From: Coriobacteriaceae bacterium AM48-5
Lineage (GTDB): Bacteria > Actinomycetota > Coriobacteriia > Coriobacteriales > Coriobacteriaceae
Length of the DNA stretch: 50,724 nt
Direction of reading: 5' to 3'
Assembly: GCA_027669525.1 (NCBI GenBank)
Contig: JAQEDJ010000013.1
Span: forward strand, 1-50,724
Each line of letters opens with the position of its first letter. The first letter of the stretch is position 1. The notes beneath the pieces are model-generated. The model was not told the DNA's origin. It was given only the letters and a program-made list of their open reading frames with translations, and searched no databases. Shown here piece after piece: positions 45,134 to 50,724 of this stretch. Both the position numbers and the translations under genes were made by a program.

Positions 45134-46757
45134 CTACTCCTTATCAAACGAAACGTCGGCGGCGGGAAGTTCAATCGTAAAGACCGAACCGTGCGGGTCC
45201 GCCGCGGCAACCTCTATGCTACCGCCATGTGCCAACGCAATGGAACGGCAGAGCGAAAGACCCAGGCCAACGCTGCGATGGCTGTCGGCCAGACCATGGT
45301 TGGCGGTATAGAACGACTCGAAGATCCGCTCGCGATCCTCGGGTGCGATGCCCGGACCATCATCGGCCACCGAGCACGCCACGCGTCCATCGTCGACGCT
45401 AATCGAAATCATGATATGCGAGCCCGCGGGCGTATAAGTGATGGCGTTGTTCACCAGATTGACCACTAGCTGCACCATCAGGCGTGCATCGACGTTGACG
45501 AGCGCCGGCTCATCGCACGCCACCACCTTAAGGTCGTGCTCGCGCACGGCAGGGTTCACGTGGCGCAGCGCCTCCTCGACGATATCGTCCATGAGCTCGA
45601 GCGTGGTCGACAGGCGCATACCGCCACCCTCGAGCTTGGTGATGGCGAGCAGATTCTCGACGGTGGCGTTGAGCCACAGCGCATCCGAGCGAATGGATAG
45701 AAGCAGGCCGCGGCGCGTCTGGGCATCGAGCACCGCGGTGCCGGTCGAGCCTGATCGAGCAGCACGTCGGCATTACCCGAAATACTGGTAAGCGGCGTGC
45801 GCAGATCGTGCGAAATGGAGCGCAGCAGGTTGGCGCGCAGCTGTTCGTTTTTGGCGAGCACCGCCGCCTCCTCGCGGGCCTCCATGGCGCGGGCGCGGTC
45901 GAGCGCCAGCTCGCCTTCGCTCACGATGGCATCGGCAAGTGTCCGCTCCTCATGCGTCAGCACGTCGGGCTCGGCAACGATAGCCAGCACGCCCACCACC
46001 GAGGCGGGTCGCCCGAGCGGACGAAGCCGTCGCCCGTGCGAACCGTCAGGTAGATGCCATAAAACGCCGAGCCGCCATAGGTGGCATCGAGCGGCGTTCC
46101 CACATAGGCGGACGCCGAGAGCCGCGGCGGCATCTGCGGCGCCAGTTCATGCACTGGCGCGGCATCGCCCACGGCCGTGTATGTCGCACGCGGCAGCAGG
46201 TCATCGCCCTCGGCGTCGGCGCTGTACCACACGGCCGGACAGCCCGAAAGACGCGCCAGCTGCGTTGCCATGGCATGGACAATCTGCTGCTGATCGGCAC
46301 ACCGCTGCAGCATACGGTTGGTCTCGAGCACCATATGCGTACGGCGGTCGCTAGCGGCAGCCTGTGCCAAGGCGCGGCGCAGGGCCAATGCAATCGAGCT
46401 CGACACAAGCGAGACCACGAACATGATGAAGAACATGCCGGGATAGACGCGGTCGATAAGCGACAGCGAGTAGCGCGGGTCGACAAACAAGAAGTTGTAG
46501 AGCGCCACGGCAGCAGCCGAGCTCAGCAAGCAATACAGGCGACTCCAGGTAAAGAATGCGCACAGCTGAACGGCGAACACATAGACGATCATGATGCTCG
46601 GCGCGAGACCCGGATGGTCGAGCAGCGCGCCCACAATCGTCGCCGCGACCAGCAGCCCCGCCGATACGCAGGCGTCATACAGAGGAGTGCGGCGCGTCAG
46701 CGTTGTGCGCCGCCACCAAAAGCTATCGGCAATATCGCCGTCCGTACGGACGTCCAT
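45134..46757 (-). CDS. KdpD-like sensor histidine kinase lacking the N-terminal KdpD domains (two frameshifts)
   Basis: A 541-residue kinase that begins where KdpD's membrane part starts: four helices of the DUF4118 type (SAGLLVAATIVGALLD, IMIVYVFAVQLCAFF, LLSSAAAVALYNFLFVDP, FIMFVVSLVSSSIALAL), a GAF-like region, HisKA with SISHDLRTPLTSISG, and the ATPase (NLVNNAITYTP, DDGPGIAPEDR, GLGLSLCRS). The usual cytoplasmic N-terminal KdpD and Usp regions are absent. Lost bases near 46011 and 45751 are repaired to VRSGRPASVVGVLAIV and LLDQGSTGTAVLDAQ. ATG 46757 is preceded by GAGAGGGG. Context with Kup suggests potassium or osmotic sensing. Confidence 0.88.
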
Positions 46758-46786
46758 CAGTGCCCCGCCCCTCTCTCAAAAACAAA

Positions 46787-46822
46787 AACCACCACAAAGG
46801 GACAGGCACCTTTGTGGTGGTT
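46787..46822. repeat. Dispersed palindrome, variant copy
   Basis: AACCACCACAAAGG (46787-46800) pairs perfectly with CCTTTGTGGTGGTT (46809-46822), loop GACAGGCA; a further half copy (CCCTTGTGGTGGTT) follows. It lies in the gap between the kinase start and the small membrane protein gene. Confidence 0.8.
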
Positions 46823-46868
46823 TCCCTTGTGGTGGTTCCAAGTGTATAGCCTTTGCAACCGGCGGTCG

Positions 46869-47063
46869 CTAGACAAACAGCACGTGCGCGAGCAGGGCAC
46901 ACACGCACACCGCGACAAGCAGCGTCACCACGATCGAGATCACGCGGTCGGCCATGTCCATGTTGGCACGATTCGTAAAGAACCGATCTTCGGCGGCGTC
47001 GACGCGCGCCTCACGCACCAGCTCGGCCGCAAGATCGCGACCGTCAAGCACCTTTGCATCCAT
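46869..47063 (-). CDS. 64-residue membrane protein between kup and the kinase
   Basis: Short protein with a charged N-terminal half (MDAKVLDGRDLAAELVREARVDAAED) and one C-terminal hydrophobic helix (VISIVVTLLVAVCVCALLAHV). GGGAGG lies six bases before ATG 47063. It follows kup by 69 bases and precedes the sensor kinase on the same strand. I know no family for it; by place and form it could be a small regulator of Kup or of the kinase, but no motif shows this. Confidence 0.65.
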   Translation of the reverse strand: MDAKVLDGRDLAAELVREARVDAAEDRFFTNRANMDMADRVISIVVTLLVAVCVCALLAHVLFV

Positions 47064-47132
47064 GGTTTCCTCCCAGGACTCAATCCCCGTCAATACAAGC
47101 CCGCCCGTTCGCAGACAAACCTCGAGCGTCGC

Positions 47133-49157
47133 CTACGGCCGCTCGTTGGGAGCCAGGCGCTGCATCTTGTTCACGGCCTTGAACTTGGTGAACAGCGGCA
47201 CGTACTCAAAGCTCACGTTGGAGTTCTCCAGGCCGTACCAACGCGCGGGCGTGCCGGCGGCACGGCGGATGATGTACTTGAGCGTGATGGCCGTACGCTC
47301 GCTCGGCTCCACATCGCTTTCGGGCGCCAGAAGCTTACGGATCAGGACGAACTTGAACGTACCGATGTTACCCGGATCCTTGTAGACCGAGTAGTCATGC
47401 GTCTGCGGCGGCAGCTCGCCGGTGGCAGCCAGGTCCTGAACGACCTGACGCAGATAGGCATTGACGCGCTGGTTAATCTTGTAGCCCAGGTACAGATGCA
47501 CGCGGAACACGTAGTCGGTGCCGAACGTCTCGACCGAATAGGCAAAGGTATGCGGCTCGTCCATGGTCTCGACATTCACGAACCACCAGGCGCGAGCGCG
47601 CTTGGGATGTTTGTCCAAGATCGAGTAGACGATATCACGGTCGATGTAATCGGTATGGGTGTCCTTGGTCAGGTACACGATGTTGTCGCTCAGGCGCTCG
47701 TAGCGATCGTCATCGCGCAGGCGCTTGAGCTGCGGCAGGTAGCTGCGCAGCGGCAGCAGCGTAAACTGGCGCTGCTCAACAGCCGTGCCGTTGTACCAGC
47801 ACACCATGATACCCATGATGAGCGCGGCCATAAGGATGGTGAAATAGCCGCCGTGGAAGAACTTGGTGAGCGAGCTCACGAAGAAGAAGCCCTCGAGCAA
47901 AAGGAAGAAGGCCGCGAAGATCCACGGCGCGACCTTGAGCTTGCGCTCCTCGTGCAGGTAGAAGAAGAGCAGCAGCGTAGTGCACATCATAGTCAGCGTA
48001 ATGGCAAGGCCGTAGGCGGCTTCCATATGCGCCGAGTTCTGGAACAGCAGCACCACGATGACGCAGCCCACGAGCATGACGTTGTTGACCATGGGGATGT
48101 AGAGCTGGCCCTTGGTCTCGGCAGGGTAGAAGACCTGCATGTGCGGCATGAGGTCCAGACGGCTGGCCTCGGACACCAGCGAAAACGCGCCGGTAATGAG
48201 CGCCTGCGAGGCAATGATGGCCGCAACGGTGGAAAGGCCGACGGCAAACGGACGCAGGCCCGGGGCGAGCATCTGGTAGAACGGGTTGAGATCGGCAATG
48301 CCCATGAGCTCGGGGTTGGCAGCGTTGTTCATAAGCCAAGCGCCCTGGCCCATATAGGAAAGCAGCAGGCAGCACTTAACGAACGGCCAGGTAGCGTAGA
48401 TGTTGCCGCGGCCGACGTGGCCCATGTCGGAGTAGAGCGCCTCGGCACCGGTGGTGGCGAGGAAGCAGCTACCCAGAATCATGATGCCCGCATGGTTGTT
48501 GGGGCTCAGCAAAAAGGCGATGCCGCGCACCGGGTTGAGGCACAGCAGCACGGCGGGGTGCTGGAGGACAAAGAACAGACCCGTACCGCCCAAGAACAGG
48601 AACCACAGCGTCATGATGGGGCCAAAGGCGTGACCGATCTTGGCCGTACCGATGCGCTGCACCAAGAAGAGCACGATGATGATGGCGAGCGTAATGGCGA
48701 CGACGCGGCCTGGTCATCGCCCAGCACGGCATGGACCGCCGGGATGGTGCGCAGGCCCTCGATGGCCGTGGTAACGGTAACGGCCGGCGTCAGGATGCCG
48801 TCGGCGAGCAGCGCGGCGCCACCCAGCATGGCGGGGATGATAAGCCACTTGCCGCAACGCTTGACCAGGCTGTACAGGCAAAGATGCCGCCCTCGCCATG
48901 GTTATCGGCGCGCAGCGAGATGAGCACATACTTGATGGTGGTCAGCAGCGTGACCGTCCACACGACAAGGGAGAGCGCGCCGAGCACGAACTCCTCCGTG
49001 ACGCTTCCGATGCCGCCGTTGCCGGCAACGAGCGCCTTGGTTACATACATAGGCTGGTGCCGATATCGCCGTACACCACGCCCAGCGTGACGAGCATCGC
49101 CGAGATGCTCACAGGAATCGCAGCGTGCGAGGCTGCCTCCTTGGCCTTTTGTTCCAT
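47133..49157 (-). CDS. kup: Kup-type potassium uptake protein (three frameshifts)
   Basis: Proton-coupled K+ importer of the KUP/HAK family, 675 residues: about twelve helices followed by a cytoplasmic C-terminal domain. Signature segments are [31 protein letters not shown] and [20 protein letters not shown]. Single-base losses near 49053, 48878 and 48706 interrupt the first third; repair joins them into one frame of whole-codon length. ATG 49157 follows GGGAGG. A perfect TATAAT lies 36 bases upstream (49193-49198). It heads a same-strand set with a small membrane protein and a KdpD/KdpE-like system. Confidence 0.94.
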
Positions 49158-49192
49158 AAGCCGGTTTCCTCCCAACTTTAATGTTCGAAGGG

Positions 49193-49221
49193 ATTATAGG
49201 TAATCGGCCCATGTTTTAATG
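49193..49221 (-). promoter_or_regulatory. Predicted kup promoter
   Basis: TATAAT (49198-49193 on the minus strand) is a perfect -10 element. The -35 position at 17 bases reads CATTAA, weak, which would fit a promoter needing an activator such as the KdpE-like protein. Confidence 0.5.
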
Positions 49222-49280
49222 CACTGTTTTCCCAGCTAGATAAAGATTTATACAGTCTTTAGGCTACCGCGGCGATATGG

Positions 49281-49313
49281 AATGCGGCAAAGGGACTGTC
49301 CCTTTGCCGCATT
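49281..49313. repeat. Dispersed palindrome copy, perfect 15-bp arms
   Basis: AATGCGGCAAAGGGA, CTG, TCCCTTTGCCGCATT. It ends three bases from the nitroreductase stop codon (49316-49318). Confidence 0.85.
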
Positions 49314-49315
49314 CG

Positions 49316-50188
49316 TCATTTTCCAAGCCAATTTTTGAACCACCACTCCATGGAGCGGCTCATCTCGGCCATAAAGGGACTGGTGTGTTTGCGGGTGTAG
49401 ATATCCACCACGCGCTCGCCCACCTCGCGGGCATGCGGGCGAAACATCGCATCCATCTCGGCCACCTGTGCATCCATAGTCGCGGTATCGGCGCGGCGAT
49501 AGCGCTCCTCGTGCACCAGGTTCACCACGGGGTGCGCGATTGCCGGGCGCTCCTTACGGGGTGTGCCGATGATGAGCATCGACAGCGGCATGGTATAGGG
49601 CGGCAGATCGAGCAGCTCGGCAACTTCCTCGGCGTTCTCCACGATATCGCCGATGTAGCAGCTCCCCAGGCCCAGGGCCTCGGCGGCAACCACGGCGTTT
49701 TGCGCAGCGATCACGGCATCCTGCGCCGCGATGGCAAAGTCGCCCAGACCCGGTGCACGACGGGGCGACTTGCCCGTGCGCTCGACAAACTCGGGCTCAA
49801 AGCAGCCCACGTGCTCAAACAGATCGATCCACTTGGCATAATCGACCACAAATATAAGTGCCAGGGAGCTTGGCGATCATAGGCTGGTGGTCGCACAGGT
49901 CGGCCAGGCGGTCGAGCGTTGCCTGCTCGCGAATGCTTACGATGGAATACATCATCATGGCGCCCGCCGACGGCGCGCGACTCGCCGCATGCAGAATCGC
50001 CGCACGCTGCTCGTCGGTCACCGCTACGGGACGGTCGTTGCCATCGTGTGCAAAAGCGCGCGTAGAGGAACGGTGCTCCAAGATGTCCAGCGCCGCGTTG
50101 CCCGTAGTCTCGACCGGATAGCCGCCCGCGTCCACGCCCACAGCTCCGCCGCAGTACTCGCGCCCGTCATACAAACCTGCTCGCCCAT
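49316..50188 (-). CDS. Nitroreductase-family protein (three lost bases)
   Basis: FMN-dependent oxidoreductase of about 291 residues. LDILEHRSSTRAF near the N-terminus is the usual FMN-phosphate segment (RSSxRxF), ASRAPSAGAMMMYSIV follows, and LGLGSCYIGDIVEN is the conserved central motif. Three lost bases are inferred: two close together near 49862 and 49869, repaired to MIAKAPWALIFVVDYAKW, and one near 50176, repaired to MGEQGLYDGREYCGG. With these the frame starts at ATG 50188, preceded by GAGGA. The substrate cannot be told. Confidence 0.85.
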
Positions 50189-50401
50189 AGCTCTATCCTC
50201 GCTAATTCTTTAAGAAGCCTTTACGTTTCCGTGTAATTCCCGTCCATTATCGCGCAGGTCGCCACTACATTGCGCCACACCGCCACACGTGCGCGTTAAT
50301 ATGGCTGGTTGTTGTGCGCAGCCACCAATTGCAGCGCATATCTTGGTAACAATCGGGTAAACCCCCGCTTTCGTAGGTTTTAGTTTGTGAGGAGTCTCAG
50401 C

Positions 50402-50724
50402 ATGTTCGCAGCCGCCATCTCGCTCGTCGGTCTTGCGGCGACCGTCTACCTTGTTTTGCGCGAGGCCAAGGCCATTCGCGCTCAGTCGGACACCGTTGCC
50501 AAAAGCGCTCTTGGGTGGAGCGTCGCCTTCGGCCTGTTCCAGCTCTTTTTGACCATTTGGGGCGCCATCGGCCTCGTCGCCCAAAACGAGCCGCTCGCCT
50601 TTGTGATGCTCATCCTGACCAATGCCATTCTCACCGGTTGCGCCTGGGCCAGCATCGCCCGCGACCGCATCGCCCCGCGCGTCTTTGCGTTCGCCGCGCC
50701 CGACGCCCCCGCCCCCACCGGCAA
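50402..50724 (+). CDS. Membrane protein of unknown function (3' end outside the window)
   Basis: Open frame of 107 codons to the window edge, missed by simple stop-to-stop searches because it has no stop here. Three hydrophobic segments are visible: FAAAISLVGLAATVYLVL, VAFGLFQLFLTIWGAIGLV and FVMLILTNAILTGCAWASI, followed by a Pro/Ala-rich stretch (AAPDAPAPTG). GAGGAG lies seven bases before ATG 50402. It is divergent from the nitroreductase gene across about 210 bases in which I see no clear promoter. Confidence 0.7.
   Translation, partial: MFAAAISLVGLAATVYLVLREAKAIRAQSDTVAKSALGWSVAFGLFQLFLTIWGAIGLVAQNEPLAFVMLILTNAILTGCAWASIARDRIAPRVFAFAAPDAPAPTG

Noticed and set aside
46149..48923. An open frame of about 920 codons on the plus strand
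   Set aside because: Antisense to the kinase, small protein and kup genes; its His/Arg/Glu-rich composition is that of a shadow frame.
49158..49280. A c-di-AMP or K+-type riboswitch before kup
   Set aside because: No match to the conserved core elements that I know; only a promoter-like -10 box is clear.
94..50188. Programmed frameshifting as an explanation for the many broken genes
   Set aside because: The sites share no slippery heptamer or downstream structure; they share loss of a G or C in a run and affect unrelated genes.

Overview
The window looks like a chromosomal segment from a high-GC Gram-positive gut actinobacterium, most plausibly a Collinsella-like member of the Coriobacteriia. 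This is inferred from the GC-rich codon use, the GPGGQ-type release factor 1, the many PTS and sugar genes, MarR-controlled paired ABC exporters and an LpdC-type phenolic acid decarboxylase. No rRNA, tRNA, CRISPR array, integrase or transposase was seen.

Layout from left to right. 94-9015 (minus strand): prfA; an amino-acid ABC importer (binding protein, small membrane protein, permease, ATPase) followed by an M20 peptidase; an aldose-epimerase-like gene; an acidic membrane protein; and a MerR-type regulator. The regulator ends a same-strand set running back from 13995: an LpdD/IDI-like fusion protein, a DASS transporter, an LpdC-type UbiD decarboxylase and a UbiX flavin prenyltransferase. 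I read this set as a gallate-like decarboxylation unit that makes and handles its own prenylated flavin. 14157-19636: an MFS exporter, then an alpha-glucoside module (EIICB, GH4 phospho-glucosidase, divergent RpiR regulator). 19697-23103: a low-molecular-weight phosphatase with an in-frame stop, a DUF4143 AAA ATPase behind three 33-bp-spaced repeats, a TIGR04076-type protein and a pyridoxal-kinase family protein. 23403-27637: MarR plus two ABC exporter subunits, intact and translationally coupled. 27945-34688: LysR, SDR, OFA-type MFS, Gfo/Idh oxidoreductase and Tex. 35573-40723: an UlaABC-type PTS with two near-identical transaldolase-family genes and a divergent DeoR regulator. 40769-50724: HAD phosphatase, RlmKL, a KdpD/KdpE-like two-component system with Kup and a 64-aa membrane protein, a nitroreductase, and the start of a membrane protein that runs off the window.

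Two features cut across the window. First, about 36 single-base indels interrupt at least 17 genes, nearly all of them loss of one G or C from a short G/C run. They hit prfA, kup, tex and rlmKL alike, and re-inserting the base gives a whole number of codons and conserved family sequence each time, so I treat them as sequence errors and give reconstructed genes. Second, intergenic space is rich in long hairpins and dispersed palindromes that sit within a few bases of stop codons, including a 68-bp block present twice.
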